Shown here in pieces: positions 14,301 to 20,700 of a stretch of 52,310 bases of DNA; position 1 is the stretch's first letter, and every line of letters begins with the position of its first letter. The position numbers were made by a program, and so were the translations under genes. A model generated the notes under the pieces. That model was given only the letters and a program-made list of their open reading frames with translations, had not been told where the DNA came from and ran no database searches. This stretch comes from Ectocarpus siliculosus (taxonomy: Eukaryota > Sar > Phaeophyceae > Ectocarpales > Ectocarpaceae): NCBI GenBank assembly GCA_000310025.1, contig FN649755.1:2882432-2934741 (forward strand), given 5' to 3'.

Positions 14301-17300
14301 CAGCAGCAGCAGCTGATGCGGCAGCATGAGCTGGAGACGAGTCGGCATTCGTCTGTTGCTGCTCCTGCTGCTGCTGCTGTGTTTTACTCTCCCCGCCGAC
14401 CGACTCGAGCTGATGCACCCGCTCGCCCAGCTCCTTGTTCCGTTCCAAAAGGGAGGCCCCCTCCCTCCCAACGCGCACAAAGAAAATCACGCCCGGGGGG
14501 GGGGGGGGGGGGGGGGGGTCAACGTCATGAACCGGGGCAAGTACAGTCGTTGTCCCGGTTTCGCGGTTCCTTGTTTAGTGGGATGCCCTGAATAGTGGTT
14601 CCAAAACAGCAGTGATGAAGGTTGCTCTACTATCCTACCGGTGATAGTTGATGTTTGGGGGCATAGTTGTACTATGCTGTAACTGTGCATCATATATAAA
14701 TGGTTTGGGGTGTTGCTTGTGTGTTTGTTTTGGGTGTTTTGTATTTTTCAGGTGTGGGGGGTACATATCTCGTGGCACGGCTGCACCTCAGCACTCACAG
14801 TACTAGATAACTGCCGATCCGGTTTAGCGGCGATGCCCTGAATAGGGGGTCACATTAGCCGCTAACGGTTTAGCAGAGACGACTAAGACAGCGTGGGCTT
14901 TTATAATCAGTAAGGGGGTGCAAAAGAGCGGCATAGCTTGTCCAGGTACGGTTTTGTTTACCAGAAAGATAAAACTTGTGTCAGAGGTGTTCTATGGCAT
15001 GTTCCCCGACTCACACACACATGGAACATAGGACGCTGGGTGCCCAATGAAAATACGCCAGTCTTGTACGGTAGCACCACAACGCACATACACACACCTG
15101 CTTCTCCAGCCTAGCGATCTCGTTGTCGCGCAGGCGCAAGCAGTCCTCCAGGGTGTCCACTCGCTGCCGCTGCCTCTCCCGGTGCTGCTGGGCGCTCATT
15201 CTGTTCCGAATTTTTCGGCGCTCCTTTTTTTTTTTTGTTGCGAGATATTTAGCGAGCGAGCGAAGCCGGAAGCATCAACAAGACGAGCGAGTGCGACGTG
15301 TGAGGAACGCACCGCAGAAATAGCGGCCGGTGATGGTGGTGGTGGAGATGGGCTCTTGTGAACGCATGCCGCACTCATGAGACCACTGACGTCGTATCCC
15401 ATGTAACCGCATGCGGCAGTCGTTAGACCATTGGCCTCGCATTCCTGCAACCTTTGGGACCGGCGGAGCCATACCGCGGGTGGCGAAAGATATCACACCC
15501 CCTGGATCGACGTTCAAAGCTCGACCACTTCACGACGAAGAGGATGCCGAAATCAACGAATGAGTTTTCAGAAAAAGCTCTCGACGAGACGGTCCCAACG
15601 CCGCCATAATCGGCACCGTCACTGCTTTTCCTGCGGAGTAGTCGAGCTTTGAAGATCGGTTCAGGGGGGGTGGTATCTTATGCAACCTACGGCAAACACT
15701 AACATTCGCGCCCAGAACCACCTAGATACTCGATGAGCCCCGCGGATGTTTTCCGTCCGTGGCTGCCATTCCCATTGGTTGCAAGTTGTTGGTAACACAC
15801 ACAATGCCACAACACACACACACACACGCACGGCCTAGCTGCGAGGGAGGAGAGTGCCGGAAGAGGCATTAGACATGGCACCCCCGCTAGAACGACTCTC
15901 AAAGCTCGATCGCTCCACAACCAAGATTGTCTGTACCGCACCGTATAACGTACCGTGGTATTCCGTACGAGGCGGAGAGATGGCAACCCGCCTAGAACGA
16001 CTCTCACAAGCTCGATCGCTCCACAACCAAGATTGTCTGTACCGTACCATATACCGTACCGTGGTATTCCGTAAGAGGCGGAGAGACGGCAACCCCCCTC
16101 TAGAACGACTCCCAAAGCTCGATCGTTCCACAACCAAGAGTGTCTGTACCGTACCGTATACCGTACCGTGGTATTCCGTAAGAGGCGGAGAGATGGCAAC
16201 CCCCCCCCAGAACGACTCTCAAAAGGCTCGATCGCTCCACAACCAAGATTGTCTGTACCGTACCGTATACCGTACCATGGTATTCCGTAAGAGGCGGAGA
16301 GATGGCAACCCCCCCCTAGAACAATTCTCAAAAGGCTCGATTGCTACTCAACCAAGTGGGTGTTCTGAATGAGCCTGATACGTCAACGCAAAGTCGTCGG
16401 CGAGATATTTTCAAAGCCACCATTGTTGGTGTTGCTCCTAAAATCACCGTTGTTGGTGCTGTTTCCAAAGCCACTATTGTTGGGGTTGCTTCGAAAATCA
16501 CCATTTGTTGGTGTTGGCACAATCTTGGTTGTGGAGGAGCAATTGAGCATCGAAAAATCGGTTTGGGGGGGGTGATCTCTCCGCCTCGTACGGTAATCGA
16601 GATTTCAACAATCGGTTCAAAGGGGGAGTGGCGCATTGCGCGACCAACCTACAACAGTATGCCTGCTTGAGGGGGCGTGAGCGGTGAAAGAAAGGGGCAG
16701 ATTGAGAGAGGGGCGATGTATGCGAACATAGCAAACATGATTTGAAGGGAGGGGCTCCTGTGTCTGCTGGTAGGTTGCTTGTGTGTGTGCCGGAATCGTT
16801 CGCGGAAAACACAGTGGGAACAACCACGGAAACCGAACGTATGTACGGTAATGAATCTACACGGACTGCACGGTGTGCGCGCGATCTTGGCTCCGCCTCC
16901 AACATGGATAGACCCGCTGGGTGCCGCGTTGAAACACGCCTTCTACTTGTATCTACATTGATGTACGGAATAACGCCCAAGCAGGTAGACGAGAGTATCC
17001 ACAGATGTATCATACTACTGATGTAAATCCGAGTTGCGTCTGTTCATGAGATTGACCCGTGGCGAGAGCTGATTGGTTGAAGTCTCAGGGGGGGGGGGTC
17101 AATCACGCCCACCGCGGGGCCGCTCACCAAACATTCTCTCTGTCTGACTCCACTGACTGGACGTCCATGGGCCAGTGTACTCATGCACACGCATGACGTC
17201 GTCGATATTTGGTCAGACCGCTGACCTCGCATTTCTAAACGCCGGGGGGCGGAGAGATATGTACGTCGGGTTTTTGCCGGCCCAGACTGTCTACGTTTGA

Positions 17301-19105
17301 CAAAGGATGGGCCACAAGGTGGTCATCATTCTTGATTTCGCTGTGCCAAACAAGATACTGGATGTACACGCCATGGGATGATCGGACATCTCGGCTGTCT
17401 AAACGGCGGCCCAGGCTATCTACGCTTCACGAAGGATGAACCAGAAGCTGGTCATACCATCCTTGCGTTTGCTCTTGTGCCAGACGAGATACGCCATGGG
17501 TTTGACTGGGCATCCCGGCTATCCAAACGGCGGTCCAGGCTATCTACGCTTCACAAAAGGATACGATAACCAAAGCTGGTCATGTCAACCTTGTTTGCTC
17601 CTGCGACAGATCATGGATGTCAAAAGGGAGGGGTATTTGGAAGAGAGCACTGCGTAGAATGCCCCCCCCCGCAGCCAAGAAATCCAAGTCCACCCCAAGA
17701 CACAACACAGCCACGTTTAAAAACAAACGGAGCTGATGTGCTTCCCCGACTAAAATCTAGATAAACCAGTGCTCTTTACCAGCGGTGGTGGCGACAAGAC
17801 AAATAATTTGAGCGGCGACCAAGCCGTTAAAGAGCCACCTCCTGAACATGGGTCCCGTTTCGCATTTTATTGTGGCACTACATATGCATAGCTTTCAACG
17901 GAATTATGTATCGGCAGCATTGCCATTCCATACGAGAGTACTGCTGTAGTGAGACAAGATATTGCGGGATACTGCTGCAGCCTTTCAAGAGTATCCCTAC
18001 TGCTTTGTAAGCCAAAAACTGCTGTTCCAGATGTTCCAAAAATGCTGCTCGCTTTCGTGCTGGGATAGACGATATCTACAGCAGTACACAGCCACCGCAG
18101 AGATGGGTTAAACCTTAATACATGGTGCACCCATGGACGGCGGTGTTATGCACATGAGTTCACAAGTGTCATCTTAGTCGACAAAGCAGTAGCCTACGCC
18201 AAGGGCTGTACCAGTATGGGCGGTATGTACTACTATACAGCAGTGACATGGTGTGCATGACACGCATATGCGCAACTACAGCTCCAGATGTATCGTAATA
18301 ATGTAATAATGAGTAAGATACAGCAGTCTAAGGCCTTCAGTCTACAGATGTAAGAACATCACCCAGGTGGCGAATTAATTTACAACAGCCGCGGGCCTAC
18401 CTTCCGTTCTTGGGTAGACATGTCGCCGTCGAACGAGCTCGGCGCGAGCACGCTAATCGGCAGTGGCGGCGCCCCTCCCCCTCCGGCTACGCCCCCCATC
18501 CCCGCGGCTCCAAGAGAAGCCACCTGCTGCGGAGAGATGGCTTGCTGTTCCCTCCCGGCTATCCTGCCGGCAGGTAAGGGTCCCCCTGCTGCTCCGTTAA
18601 CCTCCTCGAGCTTCACGGCATCGGCGGCTGCTGTAGCACCTCCTGTCTCCGGGGCATCGCCATCTTCGTTCCGGCCCCGCTTTCTCCGCTTGCCAGGCGG
18701 GGGCTTGCCGGCGGCGGCAGCAGTTGTCTTTGGTGCCAGACACAAGACCGCCGGCGAAGCTGCCGCCGCTGCTGCTGGTGCAACCGGCGCCAGCTTGGGC
18801 AGCCCCTTCGCCCCCGCGGGAAAAGCGGCCGCCGCCGCCGCGGCGAACGCGGCGGCGTTGAACATCCCCGGGAAGCTGCCGAACATGGAGGCCATAGCTG
18901 CCGCTGAAGGTTGAGGCGTCCCGGCTGTTGTTGATGGCAGCGGCATCACGCCCACCTTTTTCTGTTGTTGCGGTGTGACGTTGTTGGAGCTTGGAGCTGT
19001 TGTTGTGGTACCAGCAGAGGCCATTGTTATTGCGATAGGTGGAGGAGCAGTGCCGGCTTCTTCTTTCACCCTGCTCAGGTCTGCTTTCTTCGATGGAACC
19101 GCCAT
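1818..19105 (-). CDS. ATF6/CREB3-like membrane-tethered bZIP transcription factor
   Basis: Spliced minus-strand gene. Exons in transcript order: 19105-18401, 15223-15098, 14460-14080, 12940-11735, 10985-10859, 10083-9944, 8946-8869, 8471-8113, 6126-5988, 5328-5263, 4435-4213, 2092-1818. Every intron is GT-AG and all eleven phases match, giving about 1274 residues. Order of parts: Ala/Pro-rich N terminus with a KRRKRGR nuclear-localisation-like patch; basic region RRKIRNRMSAQQHRER (the N-x7-R signature); leucine heptads across exons 2-3; a long Ser/Ala/Gly-rich region; one hydrophobic segment at about residues 779-801; then a roughly 470-residue tail with an N-A-T sequon and a terminal VEIDCQILSARLV motif. 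This order matches animal ATF6/CREB3 proteins, which sit in the ER membrane and release the bZIP part after proteolysis under ER stress. The start is uncertain: the exon-1 frame stays open to an acceptor near 19236, so an upstream coding exon is possible. Family call moderately sure; exon chain strong. Confidence 0.8.
2120..2470 (-). repeat. Two SINE-like repeat fragments with G-tract
   Basis: Two adjacent copies of the dispersed tRNA-like element occur at about 2128-2190 and 2380-2470. Each starts with a poly-G run, then GCCGTAGTC..TT..GACCATTGACC (A-box-like). The second copy extends to a GGCTTCTCACCGGACC B-box-like segment. They lie in the last intron of the bZIP gene. Confidence 0.6.
2570..3035. 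repeat. About 104-bp minisatellite with GGGA tract
   Basis: Three to four degenerate copies of a unit containing GAGTTTGGTTGA.CA.CGG.AGGC and GGTGTCGCGGCTGTGT lie in the bZIP last intron. A pure (GGGA)n run at about 2846-2886 interrupts the array. Confidence 0.75.
3160..3320. repeat. Dispersed repeat, also at 29.04-29.16 kb
   Basis: The sequence GTGCTGCTCGGGAAA..GT.GAAATACA and CTCCGCT.ACGCTATGAATT is shared with 29042-29160, and in part with 3780-3850. No coding capacity was seen, and the ends are not defined. Confidence 0.55.
3467..3785. repeat. 48-bp minisatellite
   Basis: About six to seven copies of a 48-bp unit (GGGAGATACCGCAATACCCT, then CAATACCAACAATAACGATG). The first four are almost identical and the last two carry a GAGCCTGCTTCC variant. 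The open frames across it are a consequence of a period divisible by three. Confidence 0.9.
3820..4195. repeat. About 190-bp direct duplication
   Basis: Two diverged copies in the bZIP last intron share CGTGGAAGA, TTGTGTT..CAGAACGCGC, CATAAGAATCGCT and GCGTGAGGCTCAACGCTTATT. Confidence 0.65.
4213..6126 (-). CDS. bZIP gene exons 9 to 11: lumenal exons
   Basis: Exon 9 is 6126-5988 (acceptor TGTCTCGCAG, phase 2 to 0, GGMIERASKATYDYHH...). Exon 10 is 5328-5263 (22 codons, VKVNVIDPRQERLRLLAADA, phase 0/0). Exon 11 is 4435-4213 (VQPHAEDPHAAVDAAEALAL..., phase 0 to 1). All three have canonical sites. The intron between exons 10 and 11 is filled by a minisatellite, and that between 9 and 10 by a MITE and an ACGAT microsatellite. 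Confidence 0.72.
4625..4682. repeat. Interstitial telomere-like repeat
   Basis: Two copies of GTGAGTGAGGGTTAGGGTTG in tandem. TTAGGG is the telomere repeat reported for brown algae. Confidence 0.7.
4690..5235. repeat. 46-50-bp minisatellite filling an intron
   Basis: About ten diverged copies of a unit with TTCAACATCCGGTTAGACC, TAAACAGTCTCTTGACAGAC and CGTAAGG. The array fills almost the whole intron between bZIP exons 10 and 11 and stops about 30 bp from the exon 10 donor. Confidence 0.9.
5452..5650. repeat. Pentanucleotide (ACGAT/ACGGT)n microsatellite
   Basis: Runs of GATAC and GGTAC repeated for nearly 200 bp, intronic. Its frames (Tyr/Arg/Ser or Val repeats) are not coding. Confidence 0.95.
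5666..5882. mobile_element. MITE family A copy 1 (ends eroded)
   Basis: The interior matches the family: CCCCCTGGATCGAT, CTCGATTACTCCACGACGAA, GACGGTCCCAACGCCGC, then the inverted end GGGCCAGGGGGTGTGATACC. The outer TACCGTAGG ends are degraded. It lies within the bZIP intron 9. Confidence 0.8.
8113..8946 (-). CDS. bZIP gene exons 7 and 8: Cys-containing and poly-Gln lumenal exons
   Basis: Exon 7 is 8946-8869 (26 codons, AGFGNDHPRGGIDAGCHEDV...). Exon 8 is 8471-8113 and carries a poly-Gln run of ten encoded by CAG, then LSGKELDLFYNRN and RTSYVFCPEAHGMM. Phases 0/0 and 0/2 match the neighbours. Exon 7 has an unusually clean acceptor (CTCTTTTTAG). The FYNRN and SYVFCPEAHG patches are candidate conserved lumenal motifs. 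The intron between the two exons opens into TTAGGG-like repeats a few bases from the donor. Confidence 0.7.
8782..8856. repeat. Interstitial TTAGGG/CTAGGG tract next to a donor site
   Basis: About ten units alternating TTAGGG and CTAGGG, ending about 12 bp from the exon 7 splice donor (8868). It is inside the gene, so it is not a chromosome end. Confidence 0.9.
9118..9270 (+). repeat. SINE-like element, long copy
   Basis: A poly-G run, then ACTCATGTACGCGCATG, GCCGTAGTCGTTAGACCATT (A-box-like), and a tail GGGTTTTTCGCTGGCCCAGT with ACGTTTCACGAAGAT.AACCAGAAGCT. The same tail occurs at 17.26 kb and, inverted, at 39.05 and 41.82 kb. Confidence 0.65.
9290..9690. repeat. Tandem repeats of a donor junction fused to a MITE end
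   Basis: Four or so copies of a unit of about 110-120 bp, each containing ACTCACGTTTCC (inverse of the exon 6 donor GGAAAC|GTGAGT), together with a stretch of the MITE right end (GGTATCTT.CGTA) and CAACTCAACTCGATGCCA. Confidence 0.7.
9690..9934. mobile_element. MITE family A copy 2
   Basis: TACCGTAGGTGACAT...CCACACCCCCTGGAACGAT at the left and the inverted CCAGGGGGTGTGATGATACC...CAACCTGCGG at the right, about 240 bp. The right end lies 9 bp from the donor of bZIP exon 6. Confidence 0.85.
9944..10083 (-). CDS. bZIP gene exon 6: lumenal exon with N-glycosylation sequon
   Basis: Acceptor CTTGCAG|GCGAGT, donor GGAAAC|GTGAGT (phase 1 to 0). It encodes GEYANATEAQPWVFHPVEAE and a Trp/Arg-rich stretch. 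The N-A-T sequon fits a lumenal location. The acceptor is copied twice upstream, and donor-like copies lie downstream in the intron. Confidence 0.7.
10060..10545. repeat. About 185-bp tandem repeat anchored on the exon 6 acceptor
   Basis: Three copies begin at about 10070, 10254 and 10442, each with CGTCGCGTTGGCATAC.CGCC, then ACAAGACACGCA (inverse of the acceptor and first bases of exon 6). They share GGAAAGAAGGGCGCTTTCTT and CTCCTGTGATACGCATGTA. The first copy holds the real splice site. Confidence 0.85.
10655..10722 (-). pseudogene. Partial duplicate of bZIP exon 5
   Basis: Its reverse complement reads CGTGGGGGCGGGCTGTGCTC...CCGCGGCAGGCAATGACGACG and ends GAAGACG|GTAAAG. This matches the 3' half of exon 5 and its donor with a few differences. 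It has no intact acceptor-side half, so it is probably not an exon. Confidence 0.7.
10859..10985 (-). CDS. bZIP gene exon 5: juxtamembrane lumenal exon
   Basis: Starts after TGACGCAG and ends GAAGACG|GTAAAG (phase 0 to phase 1). It encodes DGGTGTGRALVPAHRN and an acidic DDDDEDG end. A partial duplicate of its 3' half, including the donor, lies in the following intron near 10655-10722. Confidence 0.7.
11215..11400. repeat. 60-bp minisatellite
   Basis: Two full copies and one partial copy of a 60-bp unit (ACACG.AGAAAAAGTGAGAC, CATTGGGGAACTG, TTGCTGCAGAAGAGGGA). Related GGGGAACT..TGC fragments lie at about 11118 and 11460. Located in the intron after the membrane exon. Confidence 0.85.
11735..12940 (-). 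CDS. bZIP gene exon 4: low-complexity region ending in a transmembrane segment
   Basis: A 402-codon exon opening at CACAAG|GACCTC and closing at CCG|GTAATT, phase 0. It encodes Ala/Gly/Ser-rich, acidic sequence (for example SEEDELTMAALDPMEIDALL, activation-domain-like). Near its end is one uninterrupted hydrophobic stretch, VASTVAAGVMGALCLAGVVL, at about 11750-11818. That is the only strong membrane segment in the protein and separates the bZIP side from the predicted lumenal side. The residues just after it include R-A-L-V and R-V-L-S, which fit loose site-1-protease type motifs (R-x-L-x). Confidence 0.75.
12958..13040 (+). repeat. SINE-like fragment beside the exon 4 acceptor
   Basis: Poly-G, then ACTCTTTATGTTTTGCATG, CC.TAGCGGTTAGACCATTGA. 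On the gene strand the poly-G becomes the C-rich pyrimidine tract of the exon 4 acceptor. Confidence 0.6.
13310..13410. repeat. Dispersed repeat, also at 51.95-52.06 kb
   Basis: Shared CATCCTGCTAA, CTTCCTTGC.TACGGATGAC and TTTTCTGGTGCTTTCACTTC followed by CAGAGACAG. Function unknown. Confidence 0.6.
14080..14460 (-). CDS. bZIP gene exon 3: end of leucine zipper, Gln/Ala-rich region
   Basis: Joins exon 2 in phase 0 so that leucines fall at seven-residue spacing across the junction (T-L-E-D, R, R-L-E-K, S-L-L-E, E-L-G-E, Q-L-E-S; one heptad position is Arg). The heptad register supports the splice choice independently of the sites. Poly-Gln, poly-Ala and acidic Ser/Asp stretches follow. The donor GAC|GTGAGC occurs in two further near-copies downstream at about 13.94 and 13.85 kb. 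Confidence 0.8.
14495..14519. repeat. Poly-G tract upstream of the exon 3 acceptor
   Basis: An almost uninterrupted run of G. On the gene strand this is a poly-C stretch about 30 bp before the exon 3 acceptor. Homopolymer length may be unreliable. Confidence 0.8.
15098..15223 (-). CDS. bZIP gene exon 2: basic region and first zipper heptads
   Basis: A 42-codon exon between an A-rich acceptor (AAAAAG|GAGCGC) and donor AAGCAG|GTGTGT, phase 0 at both ends. It encodes ERRKIRNRMSAQQHRERQRQ and then the first zipper turns. Asn and Arg are spaced as in bZIP basic regions (N-x7-R), and RRKIRN..SAQ resembles CREB3/OASIS proteins more than plant bZIPs. The intron upstream is about 3.2 kb and carries TIR and SINE-like repeats. 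Confidence 0.85.
15340..15452 (+). repeat. SINE-like fragments
   Basis: Contains GCAGTCGTTAGACCATTGGC, CTCGCATTCCTGCAA and a preceding partial copy. It directly abuts MITE copy 3. Confidence 0.5.
15469..15694. mobile_element. MITE family A copy 3
   Basis: TACCGCGGGTGGCGAAAGAT, then CACACCCCCTGGATCGACG at the left; the inverted GATCGGTTCAGGGGGGGTGG with CAACCTACGG at the right, about 225 bp. It lies in the large bZIP intron 1. Confidence 0.85.
15880..16345. repeat. About 105-bp minisatellite seeded by a TIR end
   Basis: Four to five copies of a unit with AGAACGACTCTCA, AGCTCGATCGCTCCACAACC, AAGATTGTCTGTACCGTACC and AAGAGGCGGAGAGATGGCAA. The unit is the left terminus of the family B element that follows, repeated. 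Confidence 0.9.
16282..16612. mobile_element. TIR element, family B copy 2
   Basis: Left end CCGTAAGAGGCGGAGAGATG; right end GTGATCTCTCCGCCTCGTAC with GGTAA. The interior holds GAGCCTGATACGTC (inverted relative to copy 1) and three GTTGGTGTTGCTCC-like 33-bp repeats. No transposase is visible. Confidence 0.6.
17155..17592 (+). repeat. SINE-like element with amplified tail
   Basis: After ACTCATGCACACGCATGACG and the A-box-like region comes the tail GCCCAG.CT.TCTACGTTT.A.AA.GGATG, CCAGAAGCTGGTCAT and GCCATGGG. The tail is repeated about three times with a period near 125 bp. Confidence 0.65.
18401..19105 (-). CDS. bZIP gene exon 1: N-terminal region
   Basis: Encodes about 235 residues from the first ATG (MAVPSKKADLSRVKEE). 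The exon is rich in Ala, Pro and Thr, with a run of alanines and a basic cluster GKRRKRGR that looks like a nuclear localisation signal. It ends STQERK at a strong donor (CGGAAG|GTAGGC, phase 0). The frame continues upstream without ATG to candidate acceptors near 19231-19245, so translation may start in a further exon. Confidence 0.7.
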
Positions 19106-20700
19106 GGGCTGGCTCACTAGGACCGTTCCCAGTCCCGCTCCGCTCTTGTTGGCGATAGTCCTTCCACGTGGAACGTCGTTTCTCAAGCAAGCTCCTGGGC
19201 TCGAGAACGCCTGCAAGCTCGTCGGCACCCCTGCTGTTCGATTTCTGGATTTTTTTTTTCAAATAGAGGTGGGCCGGGATGGGGGTACAAAATCCAAATA
19301 ATACACAAAAATATGGGTAGGGGGGGGGGGTATGCGTGACGGTTACACAGCGGAAGGGAGTGTGGAGACGTCGTGGAGACACGCACACACATTTTCTTCT
19401 ATCGCAACCGCTTCCGTGGCCTGCGTTACTAATTAGACCACTGCTGTTACTACAAGCAGTCCAGGTAATCATATGCATATTGTTAGAATAGCCTCGTGCT
19501 TGTAGGGGGATTGTTCCCCTTCGACTTCGTTCAACAATGCCGCCGCGCGAGCGGAAAATGTTCTTTGTTCCTCCCCTCTCGGTCGCGCCGCTCGTCGCTT
19601 GCCGCTGTTGTTGTCGCAACAAATGCTTCCTGAACGGTTCGCTACCCTGCTGCTGCTGCTGCTGCTGCTGCTAGGTTGATATCATATTCCCTCGCTGTCT
19701 TCGTCCTGACGGTCGAAGCGTCTAGCAAACAGGCCTCTCGGCCGGCCCTGGCCCTAACCGCTACGAAGCGTGCATATTCCGGCCGACGCGGGACTGCCTA
19801 CCGTTCGAGACCGAACGGCCGGGTTAAAAGGCAAGCAGCAAGCAAGCAACCGGGGCGGAGAGACGCTACAATACGCACGACAGGCAGGGGCCACCGGCAA
19901 GAAGCGAAAAATGCCATCATATGGTGGTGAGTGCACGAAACAACGGCCTTTCGTAGAAAGTGTACAGCAGTCGAGTGGGACTTGGTGGGACAGGAAATAA
20001 CACGAACGCTCTGTAGTCTAGGAGGAGACAGAGGAGATCATACAAGAGGAACACAACTGATTATCGACTTTAACCCCCACTGCGGGACATGCAGAACGGG
20101 GAGGTACATGTAGAGGCGACATGCTTATTGTTACGGGTGTGCAGTGTTGGACGTTTTTTTCCTCCGGCCAACATACACCGCTGTGCTGACGGGTGCCCGC
20201 CCCCTCCCCAGTTGCGCCGCCGTTGTTGGGGAGTTGGCTCTCTTCGGGTGTGTACGTAAAAGCGGCAGCTTGATCATAGCAAAGGCTTGGAGAGAAAGTT
20301 CCTATCAGTTGAATGCTTTGAGTTTTGCGCCCATTCGTCTTATTTCCTGGCGTAGCAACCACGCAGTCCGCATCAATCATCTGCAGGTTGGCTCGGAACA
20401 TGGAAAAGTGTCGTCGATGGGTATGCTGCCTCTGGTCTACATACAATAGATGTCAGGGGCTGACGTACATAATCCAGTGTTCGTCGAGCCTTCCAACAAA
20501 AAGTAGGTCCTATGCCCCCGTCGTTACCGAGCAAAATCATAAGAACAATTCAATATTATATGCCTCATCTCCCTGTTGGCCTCCTTTTCGCTCTCTACCC
20601 TCTCCGCGGCTACTACCATACGCTGTCGCCCCCCCTCCCGCGTGGCAATCCAGCTTAGAGCGCGTTGTCAGCGTAGGCCGCCTGCTGTCAAGAGGCGCCT
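19106..20700. promoter_or_regulatory. Divergent promoter interval between the bZIP and EF-hand genes
   Basis: The 1.6 kb between two divergent start codons should hold both promoters and 5' UTRs. Visible items are a CCACGTGG palindrome at 19164-19171 (the core bound by many bZIP and ATF6-type factors, though it may lie in transcribed sequence), a (CTG)n run at about 19650-19674, and a repeat copy at 20.03-20.23 kb. No TATA box was convincingly assigned. Confidence 0.45.
20029..20230. repeat. About 200-bp repeat, copy 1 (direct pair flanking EF-hand exon 1)
   Basis: Shares AGAGGAGATCATACAAGAGG, GGGAC..GCAGAA, GTTACGGGTGTG and ACTGACGGGTGC-like blocks with 21542-21742. Same orientation as copy 2. 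Confidence 0.7.

Noticed and set aside
1818-19105. Aureochrome (bZIP plus LOV photoreceptor)
   Set aside because: Brown algae have aureochromes, but no LOV-type GRNCRFLQ motif follows the zipper; instead there is a membrane segment and an ATF6-like end.
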